From assembly GCA_005787575.1 (NCBI GenBank), contig SYAN01000004.1, forward strand, positions 1 through 45,548: a stretch of 45,548 nucleotides of DNA, written 5' to 3'. The notes under the pieces were generated by a model. That model ran no database searches, was not told the origin of the DNA, and worked only from the letters and a program-made list of their open reading frames with translations. Shown piece after piece: positions 36,156 through 45,166 of the stretch. Within the stretch, counting starts at the first letter, position 1; each line of letters begins with the position of its first letter. Both the position numbers and the translations under genes were made by a program. The DNA is from Actinomycetota bacterium (GTDB taxonomy: Bacteria > Actinomycetota > Actinomycetes > Nanopelagicales > Nanopelagicaceae).

Positions 36156-36584
36156 CTAGAACTCCTCATCTTCGTTATAGGTGCTGCGATTAGCCCGACT
36201 CTTGGACTTGGTTCGCTTCTTTGGCGCTCCTTTACCTTCTTCTTTGCCTTGTCGCCTCTTCGTCGCCGCTTGCACCACAGTTCCGAGCAACTTGAGTGCA
36301 ACAGCATTTTTATCCATGAATCCGGATGCAGCGCCCGTGACTTTTGCGGTGAGTTCCTCGGCTGCCTTGGTGATGTTATTGACACTTTGCAAAGGCCCAT
36401 TCACCAAACGAACCGTAGTTGTTGCCTCCTCGAGTAGCGGGGTGGTGTCAGCTGTTATTGCCTTAACCGAAGCTCCCACCTCATCTATAGCTCGCCCTAA
36501 TCGGATAACGGCATATGCAATCGCGACCGCGATGACCAAGAGTGAAGATGCCGCGATGATTCCTGCGATTCCGCCTGCAGACAT
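36156..36584 (-). CDS. DUF948 family membrane-anchored protein
   Basis: A 142-residue protein with one N-terminal membrane segment (about 5-28, IAGIIAASSLLVIAVAIAYAV), a helical coiled-coil-like middle (about 30-85) and a Lys/Arg-rich tail. It matches DUF948 (YtxG-like) proteins, which in Actinobacteria lie between aspS and alaS. Function unknown. ATG 36584 is preceded by AAGGAAGG, which overlaps the end of aspS (9-base gap). Confidence 0.85.
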   Translation of the reverse strand: MSAGGIAGIIAASSLLVIAVAIAYAVIRLGRAIDEVGASVKAITADTTPLLEEATTTVRLVNGPLQSVNNITKAAEELTAKVTGAASGFMDKNAVALKLLGTVVQAATKRRQGKEEGKGAPKKRTKSKSRANRSTYNEDEEF

Positions 36585-36593
36585 GGCCAGAGT

Positions 36594-38360
36594 TTACCCT
36601 TCCTTGCTTTGCTGGGATTCCTTCGAATCTTCTGGAGTTGCATCTACGCCACTCTCTTTTCGTTGCGCTGGCGTGATGGGAGTGGGAGCGCCAGTAAGGG
36701 GATCACCGCCACTAGCTGTCTTAGGAAATGCGATGACTTCGCGAATTGATTCGGCGCCAGCCAAGAGAGCCGCTACTCGATCGAGTCCCAGCGCGATTCC
36801 ACCGTGGGGTGGCGGACCATAGTTGAAAGCTTCTAGGAGGAATCCAAATTTTGACTCTGCCTCCTCTTTGCTCAAGCCAATAGTCTTGAAGACTCGTTCC
36901 TGAATGTCACGTCGATGGATACGGATAGATCCACCTCCTATCTCATTGCCATTGAGGACAATGTCGTAGGCGTAAGCGAGAGCTTCTCCTGGATCAGTAT
37001 CGAAAGTGGATTCGAACTCTGGTTTCGGTCCGGTGAAAGGATGATGAACAGCAGTCCAACTTCCTTCCTCGGTCTTTTCAAACATCGGGGCATCAACCAC
37101 CCAAAGGAGATTCCATTTGGATTGATCGATCAATTCTTTTCGTCGCCCAATCTCAAGTCGTACAGCGCCAAGAAGATTTTGCGAAACGCTTCGCTCGCCA
37201 GCCGCAAAGAAGATCGCATCGCCATGGCTTGCTCCGACCGCTGCCGCAATCCCACCACTTTCCGTTGCGGAAAGATTCTTAGCAACTGGTCCGGTGAGTT
37301 CACCATCGTCGCCGACGAGGATGTAAGCAAGACCTTTCGCGCCGCGCGACTTAGCCCACTCTTGCCAAGCATCGAGTTCTCTTCGCGGAGTGTTTGCTCC
37401 TGCCGGCATCACAACTGCGCCTACATAGGGCGCCTGGAAGACGCGGAATTGGGTTTCCCGGAAGAACTCGGTAACTTCCTTGATTTCTAAACCAAAACGG
37501 AGATCAGGTTTGTCCGATCCATAACGATCCATAGCTTCGCGATAAGTCATATGAGGGATCGGAGTTGAAATCTCTGTTCCTAGAACGTTTCGAAATAGAT
37601 CGGTGAGAATCTTCTCGGTGACCGTGATGACATCATCTTGGTCAACGAAAGACATCTCAATATCCAATTGAGTGAACTCTGGCTGACGGTCTGCTCGAAA
37701 ATCTTCATCGCGAAAACATCGTGCAATCTGATAGTAACGTTCCATTCCAGCGACCATAAGGAGCTGTTTGAAGAGTTGTGGTGACTGCGGAAGTGCGTAC
37801 CAAGAGCCAGGCTGCAGTCGTACTGGGACTAAAAAGTCACGCGCTCCTTCAGGAGTCGAACGAGTGAGATAAGGAGTCTCTATCTCAAGGAATTTCAACT
37901 CGTCCATAGATTTACGGATTGAAGAAGTGATCTTTGATCTCAATCGCAGATTCGCAGCCGGGCCCTCTCGACGTAGATCGAGATAGCGATACTTGTATCG
38001 GACTTCTTCGCTTACATTTATCGTTTCGCCACTATCTACCGGAAACGGTAGAGCAGCCGCTTCGCTAAGTACAGTCAATGTCTCACACCGCACCTCGATT
38101 TCACCGGTCGGGATCTGAGAGTTTGCATTGCCTTCCGGTCGCTTTGAAATCTCCCCTTCTACAAGGACACACCATTCAGCTCGGAGTTGCCCTGCAACTT
38201 TCTCGTCGCTGATGACAACCTGAACCGAACCGGATGCATCTCGAAGATCAATGAAGGCGACTCCCCCGTGATCACGACGTCGAGCGACCCAGCCGGCAAG
38301 GCGAACCTTGCGGCCAATATCGGCGGCGCGCAATGAACCTGCGTCATCTGAACGAAGCAA
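36594..38360 (-). CDS. aspS: Aspartyl-tRNA synthetase (possibly non-discriminating, Asp/Asn)
   Basis: Charges tRNA-Asp and perhaps tRNA-Asn. The 588-residue bacterial type has an N-terminal anticodon domain ([21 protein letters not shown]), the catalytic motifs [18 protein letters not shown] and [13 protein letters not shown], and a bacterial insertion domain. His31 in the RRDHGG segment is the residue reported in non-discriminating enzymes such as that of Pseudomonas, so tRNA-Asn may be served by transamidation. The start is TTG at 38360 with AGAGGG 8 bases upstream; the nearby upstream ATG is out of frame. Confidence 0.97.
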   Translation of the reverse strand: MLRSDDAGSLRAADIGRKVRLAGWVARRRDHGGVAFIDLRDASGSVQVVISDEKVAGQLRAEWCVLVEGEISKRPEGNANSQIPTGEIEVRCETLTVLSEAAALPFPVDSGETINVSEEVRYKYRYLDLRREGPAANLRLRSKITSSIRKSMDELKFLEIETPYLTRSTPEGARDFLVPVRLQPGSWYALPQSPQLFKQLLMVAGMERYYQIARCFRDEDFRADRQPEFTQLDIEMSFVDQDDVITVTEKILTDLFRNVLGTEISTPIPHMTYREAMDRYGSDKPDLRFGLEIKEVTEFFRETQFRVFQAPYVGAVVMPAGANTPRRELDAWQEWAKSRGAKGLAYILVGDDGELTGPVAKNLSATESGGIAAAVGASHGDAIFFAAGERSVSQNLLGAVRLEIGRRKELIDQSKWNLLWVVDAPMFEKTEEGSWTAVHHPFTGPKPEFESTFDTDPGEALAYAYDIVLNGNEIGGGSIRIHRRDIQERVFKTIGLSKEEAESKFGFLLEAFNYGPPPHGGIALGLDRVAALLAGAESIREVIAFPKTASGGDPLTGAPTPITPAQRKESGVDATPEDSKESQQSKEG

Positions 38361-38391
38361 TGCCGAGCCCTCTACTTCCCATGAACGTGAA

Positions 38392-39657
38392 CTATTTCCT
38401 CGAAGTTACGGCGCTGAGGAGATCTGAGTGCGAGAGTCTAACCGCGCTCTCATCTCCCGTGCTCATCTCTTTTACCTTGACGACTCCAGCATTGAGTTCA
38501 TCATCACCAATAACTGCCACATATTTTGCTCCCAGTCGATCAGCGGCCTTCATCGCGCCCTTGAGGCCACGGTCGCCGAAGTTGATATCACTGCAGACAC
38601 CTGCTTCACGTAAACCATGAACGAGCGCTAGGACCGCACTCTTTGATTCAGGAGAGAGGGCGATCATGTAAAGATCGAGACCGTTCTGATTTGAAGCTGC
38701 GACACTCTCCGCTTCGCAAGCTAGAGCGATTCGGTCTATTCCCATCGCAAATCCAATTCCACTCAGCTCTGCCCCACCTAACTCCTTCATCAATCCGTCG
38801 TAGCGTCCACCCCCACCAATTCCAGATTGAGCACCGAGTGAGTGATGTTCGAACTCGAATGTTGTGCGCGTGTAGTAATCAAGTCCGCGAACCATTCGAG
38901 GTTCTATGACAAACTTGATTCGAAGCGTCTTCAATTGTTCTTGTACGGATTCGAAGTTTGATTGAGCCTCTGAAGTCAAATAATCTAGAAGTAGGGGCGC
39001 ATCACTCATCGCTCTCGAGATACTCTCTCGCTTATCATCGAAAAGTCGCAACGGATTCTTAGACGCTCGTACCTTTGTCTCTTCATCGAGATTCAACTTG
39101 GCGATGAATTTGACCAAATCCTCTCGATGTTTCGCTCGCGAGTCTCGGTCTCCAAGGGATGTGATCTTCAATGTGTAATCAGATAAACCAAGTGATTTAA
39201 GACCCGAGTCCGCGATAGCAATCACTTCGACATCCAGGGCCGCATCATCTACTCCGATTGCCTCAATCCCGAACTGATAAAACTGACGGAAACGACCGGC
39301 CTGTGGTCGCTCTGCGCGGAAGAACGGTCCGACATAGAAAACCTTAACTGGCAACTGTCCGCGATCTAAGCCGTGCTCGATCACAGCGCGCATTGCTCCT
39401 GCAGTTCCCTCAGGTCGGAGCGTTATCGAGCGGCCGCCTCGATCTTCAAATGTGTACATTTCCTTCGTAACAACATCAGTGGAGTCCCCTACCCCGCGAG
39501 TAAATAGCTCGGTATCTTCAAAGACCGGCAGTTCAATCAATTGATATCCAGCTAGACGCGCTGGTCTCAGTAGCGAATCGCGGACTCGCTCGAAGAGCGC
39601 GCTGCGAGGCGGGAAATACTCGCTCACACCTTTAGGCGCTTGGAAAGAGTTTGCCAT
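38392..39657 (-). CDS. hisS: Histidyl-tRNA synthetase
   Basis: Charges tRNA-His. The 421-residue class II enzyme has [11 protein letters not shown] at the start, motif 2 in [18 protein letters not shown] and [18 protein letters not shown], the His-specific loops [13 protein letters not shown] and GGGGRYDGL, and a C-terminal anticodon domain (about 330-421). ATG 39657 has GGAG immediately adjacent, too close to act well; a TAGAAT hexamer lies further up in the 88-base gap. Confidence 0.97.
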   Translation of the reverse strand: MANSFQAPKGVSEYFPPRSALFERVRDSLLRPARLAGYQLIELPVFEDTELFTRGVGDSTDVVTKEMYTFEDRGGRSITLRPEGTAGAMRAVIEHGLDRGQLPVKVFYVGPFFRAERPQAGRFRQFYQFGIEAIGVDDAALDVEVIAIADSGLKSLGLSDYTLKITSLGDRDSRAKHREDLVKFIAKLNLDEETKVRASKNPLRLFDDKRESISRAMSDAPLLLDYLTSEAQSNFESVQEQLKTLRIKFVIEPRMVRGLDYYTRTTFEFEHHSLGAQSGIGGGGRYDGLMKELGGAELSGIGFAMGIDRIALACEAESVAASNQNGLDLYMIALSPESKSAVLALVHGLREAGVCSDINFGDRGLKGAMKAADRLGAKYVAVIGDDELNAGVVKVKEMSTGDESAVRLSHSDLLSAVTSRK

Positions 39658-39687
39658 CTCCTATATTCACCCTTCGATTAAGAGAGA

Positions 39688-39693
39688 ATTCTA
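39688..39693 (-). promoter_or_regulatory. Possible -10 (TAGAAT) before hisS
   Basis: TAGAAT lies 30 bases before the hisS ATG in the 88-base gap after the metallo-hydrolase gene. No -35 is evident. It could give hisS-aspS their own promoter. Confidence 0.25.
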
Positions 39694-39745
39694 TCGGTTC
39701 ACTCCACGAAGGTGCGGGAGATACTCGCGCGAGGATGACAGTTCG

Positions 39746-40420
39746 TTACAGAAGTCCTTGCAAATATGGATTATTGACGCGTTCTGCGCCGATGCTGGTC
39801 TCATCTCCATGACCAGGCAGTACTCGAATGGAATCATCCAGCGATAGGACCTTCTCCTTCAACGACTTAGTCATATCTTCTGGATTGCTTGTGGGCAGAT
39901 CCGAACGACCGATTGCTCCTTTGAAGAGGACATCTCCAGAGAGAAGATCGATTCCGTTTACCATGAACATCGTTGATCCACGTGTATGACCCGGAGCATG
40001 AATAGCTTTGAGATTTATGCCAGCGACCTGGAAATCTATTCCATCGCTCAATTCAATGACGCGATCTGGTTCAGCCCACTTCTTATTTGGTGCCAGCTCT
40101 TTCAGTAGCGCACGACCTTGTGGTCCCATTCCGACTTCTGGGTTTGCGAGCAACTCTCGATCTTCACTATGGACATAGCAGGTTGCGATGCCTTCAGATT
40201 GACTCAACGGAAATAGCGAGAATGTGTGATCAAGATGTCCGTGAGTGATCAACACTGCCACCGGCTTGAGATTTGACTCTCGAATAACTGTGGCGATTTG
40301 GGGAACGAAGTCCGGTTCAGCAATCCCCGGATCGACGATGAAGCACTCCGATCCAACGCCTGTAGCAAGGACCCAACAATTTGTGTTGAAGTAAGGGGCA
40401 ACCAGCCGCTTTATCAGCAT
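39746..40420 (-). CDS. Metallo-beta-lactamase fold hydrolase (glyoxalase II-like)
   Basis: A 224-residue cytosolic protein with the metal-binding motif THGHLDHTF (HxHxDH, about 79-87), a later metal His in APGHTRGST, Asp in LLSGDVLF, and the final metal His in VLPGHGDET. This pattern fits the glyoxalase II-like group. Proteins of this group sit between rel and hisS in many actinobacteria, and the true substrate is not established. ATG 40420 has AAGGGG about 6 bases upstream. It is the first gene of the long minus-strand block. Confidence 0.92.
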   Translation of the reverse strand: MLIKRLVAPYFNTNCWVLATGVGSECFIVDPGIAEPDFVPQIATVIRESNLKPVAVLITHGHLDHTFSLFPLSQSEGIATCYVHSEDRELLANPEVGMGPQGRALLKELAPNKKWAEPDRVIELSDGIDFQVAGINLKAIHAPGHTRGSTMFMVNGIDLLSGDVLFKGAIGRSDLPTSNPEDMTKSLKEKVLSLDDSIRVLPGHGDETSIGAERVNNPYLQGLL

Positions 40421-40467
40421 ATAAACCCCTTTTTCTCTCAGCCCGCTTGATCATTTCACGCAGGATA

Positions 40468-40497
40468 TTGAGTCAAGGGCGGGTCTCAGGGTACCTT
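40468..40497 (+). promoter_or_regulatory. Promoter candidate for the DUF349 gene, with a divergent -35 overlap
   Basis: TTGAGT (40468-40473) and TACCTT (40492-40497) are separated by 18 bases, a fair -35/-10 pair reading toward the DUF349 gene; the 5' leader would be about 115 bases. The -35 region reads TTGAGTCAA, so its complement gives TTGACT on the minus strand, pointing toward the metallo-hydrolase gene. The rest of the 200-base gap 40421-40620 shows no other structure I can name. Confidence 0.4.
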
Positions 40498-40620
40498 TAC
40501 CAACCCTTCGGATGGTGGCGGATCGGCTCCACCGCTCGATTGCACAATCAAGACAACCCCATACACAAGTTCGCCCTAGCGAAGATCCGAATCATCTGAC
40601 GCGCAACGCAGGAGGTTCAC

Positions 40621-41907
40621 ATGTCAGAGATTGCATCACCAGCTTCAGCTTTAATCGGGGATCCTGCGGCATACGGGCGAGTTGGCGAAGATGGCACTGT
40701 CTACGTAATCACAGATTCTGGTGAGCGGGCGGTCGGTTCATATCCAGGTAAGAGCGCCGAAGAAGCCCTTGCGTATTTCGTAAGAAAATTCGAAATGGCT
40801 GCATCTGAGATCGCACTCCTTGGTGCGCGCATCAAAAGTGGTGCGATGGTTCCGGATGAAGCGCTAGCGGCAGTGAGCAAACTTCGCTCTCAGTTAGAGA
40901 ACTTCAATGGCGTGGGCAACCTTCTTGCTCTCAGAGTTTCACTCGAGCAGCTTCCTTCCCTGATCGAAGCAAATCGCGGTGCCTACGCAGAGAAGAAGGC
41001 AGCAGAGCGGGCAGCGAAAGACGCCAAGCGTGCCGAGAGTCTTGCGGCAAAGGAGCGGATCGTTGTAGAGGCTGAAGGGCTCGCTAACTCCGAGTCTTGG
41101 AAAGCATCGAGTGAGAAGCTTAAGGAACTCCTCGACGAATGGAAGAAGGCACCAAGACTCGATAAGGCAACAGATGCTGCGCTTTGGAAACGCTTCTCTT
41201 CATCACGCAATCGATTCGATAAGCGCCGTCGTCAGCATTTCGCACAACTGATCTCCAAGCAAAGTGAAGTGAAACAGACCAAGGAATCGATTGTTAGTGA
41301 AGCTGAGTCCCTACGCAACTCACGCGATTGGATTGCAACGGCTAATAAGTTCAAAGAATTGATGTCAAAGTGGAAGGTAGCGGGTCGGGGAAAACATAGC
41401 GATGATGCAAAGCTTTGGGGCAGATTCAAGGCCGCCCAAGATGAATTCTTCGCAGCAAAGAAGGCAGATTTAGATAAGCGCGGCGTCGCTATGGATGAGA
41501 ATCTCGCTAAGCGTGAAGCCCTCCTTGCACAATACGAGTCACTTCTGCCGGTGGGCGATCACCACGCTGCCAGAAAGAAATTCAGGGATCTTGATGATCA
41601 GTGGCGAAAGATCGGTATGACTGACCGTAAAAAGCGCGATTCAATGGAATCTCGTATCAAGAAGGTCAATGAAGCGATTCGTGAGGCTGAGCAAACTCAC
41701 GCGCGCAAAACCGACCCTACGGCCAAAGCAAGAGCAAATGATGTGGTTACACAGTTACAAACGGCTATCGAGAATTACGATGCACAGGCGGCGAAGGCGG
41801 AGAAGGCCGGAAACGCTAAGCGGGCAGCAGAACTTCGTGAAGCAGCAGAGGCTCGACGAGGCTGGCTTGCTGAAGCGCAAAAGGGTCTTGCTGAGTTCGC
41901 AAACTAG
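40621..41907 (+). CDS. DUF349 domain-containing protein
   Basis: A 428-residue, highly charged, mostly helical protein with repeated DUF349 units. The repeat core W-K-x-L-x-x-x-W-x-x-A recurs as SWKASSEKLKELLDEWKKA, DWIATANKFKELMSKWKVA and a more diverged ARKKFRDLDDQWRKIG, each followed by LWxRF- or MESR-like helices. The C-terminal 80 residues form a coiled-coil of Lys/Glu/Ala. Function unknown; members neighbour rel in many actinobacteria. ATG 40621 has AGGAGG 6 bases upstream. It converges on rel with a 26-base gap and no visible terminator. Confidence 0.93.
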   Translation: MSEIASPASALIGDPAAYGRVGEDGTVYVITDSGERAVGSYPGKSAEEALAYFVRKFEMAASEIALLGARIKSGAMVPDEALAAVSKLRSQLENFNGVGNLLALRVSLEQLPSLIEANRGAYAEKKAAERAAKDAKRAESLAAKERIVVEAEGLANSESWKASSEKLKELLDEWKKAPRLDKATDAALWKRFSSSRNRFDKRRRQHFAQLISKQSEVKQTKESIVSEAESLRNSRDWIATANKFKELMSKWKVAGRGKHSDDAKLWGRFKAAQDEFFAAKKADLDKRGVAMDENLAKREALLAQYESLLPVGDHHAARKKFRDLDDQWRKIGMTDRKKRDSMESRIKKVNEAIREAEQTHARKTDPTAKARANDVVTQLQTAIENYDAQAAKAEKAGNAKRAAELREAAEARRGWLAEAQKGLAEFAN

Positions 41908-41933
41908 AACTTTGTAACTTCTAAGGTCTCTCT

Positions 41934-44111
41934 TTAACTGTTGGTGACTCGATAGACGTCATAGACGCCATCGACCGCTCTTACTGCGCTTAGTACTGCA
42001 TCCAAGTGTGAGGCATCAGCCATTTCGAAAGTAAACCTCGAATATGCCGTTCGATCCTTGGCGGTGTGGACTGAGGCATTGAGAATGTTGACGTGTTGGT
42101 CAGAGAGCGCTTTTGTGACATCAGAGAGAAGGCGGCTTCGATCTAGAGCCTCTACCTGGATATTGACCATGAAGAGCGATCGAGCATCTGCGTTCCAACG
42201 AACCTCGACAAGTCTCTCATTTTGATTTTTACGCAAATCTTCCATGTTGATGCAATCGCTCCGATGAACGGAGACTCCGCTTCCTCGCGTAATGAAACCA
42301 GTGATTTCATCTCCAGGGACCGGAGTGCAACATCGCGCTAACTTCACCAGGAGGTCATCGACACCCTCCACATGCACACCGGAATTGCTTCGTCGCTCCA
42401 GCTGTCCGATAGCTGTCTGCGTAACGATTGCTGAATCGGTTACATCCTCGAATGGTTCTTCGACACCGATGGCGACAATTAACTTATCCACGACCGATGC
42501 AGATGAAATATGCCCGTCACCGATTGCAGAGTAGAGCGAATCCATATCTTCGAAGCGAAGATCGTGTGCAAGTTCCAAGAGGGCCTGACCCGAGAGGATC
42601 TTCTGAATCGGAAGGCCAGCCTTTCGCATCTGACGAGCGAGTGAAGACTTACCGGCTTCGATTGCTTCTTCTCGTCGTTCCTTTGTGAACCATGCCTTGA
42701 TTTTCGATCTCGCGCGTTGGGATTTGGCGAAAGCGAGCCAATCACGGCTTGGTGCTGCCTGAGGACTTTTATTGGTCAAGACTTCAACGGTATCGCCGTT
42801 ATTCAATGGAACTTCCAAGGAGACTAGTTTTCCGTTGACTTTAGCGCCGACGCATTTATTTCCAACCTCAGTGTGAACCGCATAAGCAAAATCAACTGGA
42901 GTAGAACCAAAAGGCAAGGCGATGACGCTCCCCTTCGGTGTGAAGACGAAGACCTCCGGGGTTCGTAAGTCATATCGGAGCGCGTCGAGGAATTCATCGA
43001 CATCTTTGTTCTCCTGTTGAATTTCGTGGAGTTGCCTAAGCCAGATCATCTCGGCATTGCTATCACCTTGCTTGTTCTCGCTCTTGCCACCTTTGTATTT
43101 CCAGTGAGCAGCGATACCGAATTCCGCCCTAGCGTGCATCTCTGCGGTGCGGATCTGTAGCTCAACCGCTTTGCCAGTTGGACCGATTACCGTCGTGTGT
43201 AACGACTGATAGAGATTGAACTTAGGCATGGCGATGTAATCCTTGAAGCGACCGGGTACTGGGCTCCACCTTGCGTGGATTGCACCAAGTGTTGCGTAAC
43301 AATCACGGACATCATCGACCAAGACTCTGATTCCTACCAAGTCATAGATATCGTTGAAGTCACGGCCACGCACCACCATCTTCTGATAAACGCTGTAATG
43401 ATGCTTCTGTCGTCCTTTGACATCTGCCTTGATTCCCTCTTTCTTGAGATCTTCGCTCACTATCGAGAGAACATCTCGGGTGAGTTCGTCGCGACTTGGG
43501 TTTCGCTCCACAATGAGTCGGTCGATCTCCTCATATTTCTTTGGCTCCAGCGTCTTGAACGAGAGGTCTTCGAGCTCCCACTTGATCGCATTTATTCCCA
43601 GTCGATGAGCGAGCGGGGCATAGATCTCAAGCGTTTCCTTAGCTTTGCGCGTCGCACTCTCAGGGGAAACGAATTGCCAGGTTCTTGCATTATGTAAGCG
43701 ATCCGCAAGCTTGATGATGAGCACACGGATATCTCTCGACATCGCAACCACCATCTTTCGCACCGTCTCAGCTTCTGCGGTTGGCCCATAGGTGAGTCGA
43801 TCCAATTTGGTCACACCATCGACTAACGATGCGATCTCCTCACCAAACTCATCCTGGAGTTTCGAAAGGGAATATTGAGTGTCCTCCACCGTGTCATGAA
43901 GGAGCGCGGCACAGATTGTGGCTGCATCTAAACCCAGTTCAACAAGAATCTCGGCGACTGCAACGGGATGAGTGATGTATGGGTCGCCGGATTTTCTTAC
44001 CTGTCCGTGATGCGCTGAATTAGCCCGCTCAAAGGCCTTCTCCAGAAGTTCGATGTCACTCTTCTTCCATGAGCCGGAAAGGCGTTCACGGACCGGCGCG
44101 ATCAGAGTCAT
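41934..44111 (-). CDS. rel: Bifunctional (p)ppGpp synthetase/hydrolase
   Basis: Makes and degrades the stringent-response alarmone. The 725-residue protein has an HD hydrolase domain (HDTVEDT at 72-78, KLADRLHNART), a synthetase domain with RFKDYIAMPK (the RxKD form found in bifunctional enzymes) near 290, then TGS (VFVFTPKGSVIALPFGSTP), a conserved-Cys part (KLARCCTPVPGD, VHRSDCIN) and a C-terminal ACT domain (about 645-725). Both active sites appear intact. ATG 44111 has no Shine-Dalgarno; TAAAAT lies 6 bases upstream. apt, usually the next gene upstream, is absent and secF follows instead after 23 bases. Confidence 0.98.
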   Translation of the reverse strand: MTLIAPVRERLSGSWKKSDIELLEKAFERANSAHHGQVRKSGDPYITHPVAVAEILVELGLDAATICAALLHDTVEDTQYSLSKLQDEFGEEIASLVDGVTKLDRLTYGPTAEAETVRKMVVAMSRDIRVLIIKLADRLHNARTWQFVSPESATRKAKETLEIYAPLAHRLGINAIKWELEDLSFKTLEPKKYEEIDRLIVERNPSRDELTRDVLSIVSEDLKKEGIKADVKGRQKHHYSVYQKMVVRGRDFNDIYDLVGIRVLVDDVRDCYATLGAIHARWSPVPGRFKDYIAMPKFNLYQSLHTTVIGPTGKAVELQIRTAEMHARAEFGIAAHWKYKGGKSENKQGDSNAEMIWLRQLHEIQQENKDVDEFLDALRYDLRTPEVFVFTPKGSVIALPFGSTPVDFAYAVHTEVGNKCVGAKVNGKLVSLEVPLNNGDTVEVLTNKSPQAAPSRDWLAFAKSQRARSKIKAWFTKERREEAIEAGKSSLARQMRKAGLPIQKILSGQALLELAHDLRFEDMDSLYSAIGDGHISSASVVDKLIVAIGVEEPFEDVTDSAIVTQTAIGQLERRSNSGVHVEGVDDLLVKLARCCTPVPGDEITGFITRGSGVSVHRSDCINMEDLRKNQNERLVEVRWNADARSLFMVNIQVEALDRSRLLSDVTKALSDQHVNILNASVHTAKDRTAYSRFTFEMADASHLDAVLSAVRAVDGVYDVYRVTNS

Positions 44112-44117
44112 GCCGAG

Positions 44118-44123
44118 ATTTTA
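44118..44123 (-). promoter_or_regulatory. Candidate -10 (TAAAAT) for rel
   Basis: TAAAAT ends 6 bases before the rel ATG, which has no Shine-Dalgarno, within the 23-base gap after secF. It is the best consensus match of the leaderless set, but no -35 is clear. Confidence 0.45.
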
Positions 44124-44134
44124 CTGCTGAAGAT

Positions 44135-45166
44135 TTATCGGCGCTTTTTGCGCTTGGGCTGTGTTCGTTGAACCGGGGCGCTCTCACCCTCGCCGCTACC
44201 CCGAGAATTCACACGCTTTGCTAGTGCGATCATCGCTGGCTCTCGTTCGCGTGATGAAGCGAGGAATGGGGTTGCTATGAATATTGAGGAGAAGGTGCCG
44301 ATGATTAAACCTACGAACAAAACAAGAGCTATATCTTTGAGAGTCCCAGCGCCAAGTAACCCTGCTCCGACGAAGAGCAATGATGCCACTGGCAAAACCG
44401 CGATGATCGAAGTGTTGATAGAGCGAATCAGTGTTTGATTCACGGCCAAGTTAGCCGCTTGCGAATAGGTCATTCGCGCCACTTGAGTGATGTTCTTAGT
44501 GTTCTCTCGGACTTTATCGAAGACCACCACGGTGTCGTAGAGTGAATAGGCAAGAATCGTCAAGAAACCAATAAGTGTCGCAGGCGAGACTTCAAAGCCG
44601 ACCAGTGCGTAGATACCAACAGTAATGAAGACGTCATGGAATAGCGCAAGGAGTGCAGCAAGACCCATCTTCGGCTCGAAAGTGAGTGCCAGATAAATGA
44701 CAACGATGACCAAAAAGGCCACAAGTCCAATCGTTCCCTTGCGAGTTATCTCGGCACCCCATGATGGCCCGATTGCCTGCACATCAATAGTCTCGAGTGA
44801 GATCGAGTATCGCGATGCAAGAAGATCTTGAACCTCATTCAATTCGCTCGGCTCGAGGGCATCAGTCTGGATTCTTACCTTGTCGCTTCCTAGTTCTTGG
44901 ACGATCAAACCATCGATGAATGGGAGGGACTCAACCGTTTCGCGGGCGTTCTTTGCATCCGCAGTAGCTGATGAAACTGTAATAACAGTGCCACCTTTGA
45001 ACTCGATGCCTAAGGTCAAGCCTTTGAAGAAGAAGGCGCTACAGGAGAGGATGAATAGAACCAGCGAGACTGTGTACCACTGCTTCCTTCGTCCGACGAT
45101 ATCGAGAGAGACTTCACCTCGATAAAGGCGACCACCGAGGGAGCCGACTTCATGACGCTTGGCCAT
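44135..45166 (-). CDS. secF: Protein translocase subunit SecF
   Basis: Membrane partner of SecD that uses the proton gradient to help export through SecYEG. The 343-residue protein has six membrane segments, the first at about 31-50, then an exported loop beginning GIEFKGGTVI, and a C-terminal core with GPSWGAEITRKG, LYDTVVVFDKVRENT, NQTLIRSINTS and SIFIATPFLA. The tail is basic (PKRKKRR). ATG 45166 has a near-perfect AAGGAGGTGA ribosome binding site 5 bases upstream and overlaps the secD end by 17 bases. Confidence 0.98.
   Translation of the reverse strand: MAKRHEVGSLGGRLYRGEVSLDIVGRRKQWYTVSLVLFILSCSAFFFKGLTLGIEFKGGTVITVSSATADAKNARETVESLPFIDGLIVQELGSDKVRIQTDALEPSELNEVQDLLASRYSISLETIDVQAIGPSWGAEITRKGTIGLVAFLVIVVIYLALTFEPKMGLAALLALFHDVFITVGIYALVGFEVSPATLIGFLTILAYSLYDTVVVFDKVRENTKNITQVARMTYSQAANLAVNQTLIRSINTSIIAVLPVASLLFVGAGLLGAGTLKDIALVLFVGLIIGTFSSIFIATPFLASSREREPAMIALAKRVNSRGSGEGESAPVQRTQPKRKKRR

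Noticed and set aside
36181-36822. A 213-codon open frame on the + strand opposite aspS and the DUF948 gene
   Set aside because: Low-complexity Ser/Ala composition, no domain, and it lies fully antisense to two well-supported genes.
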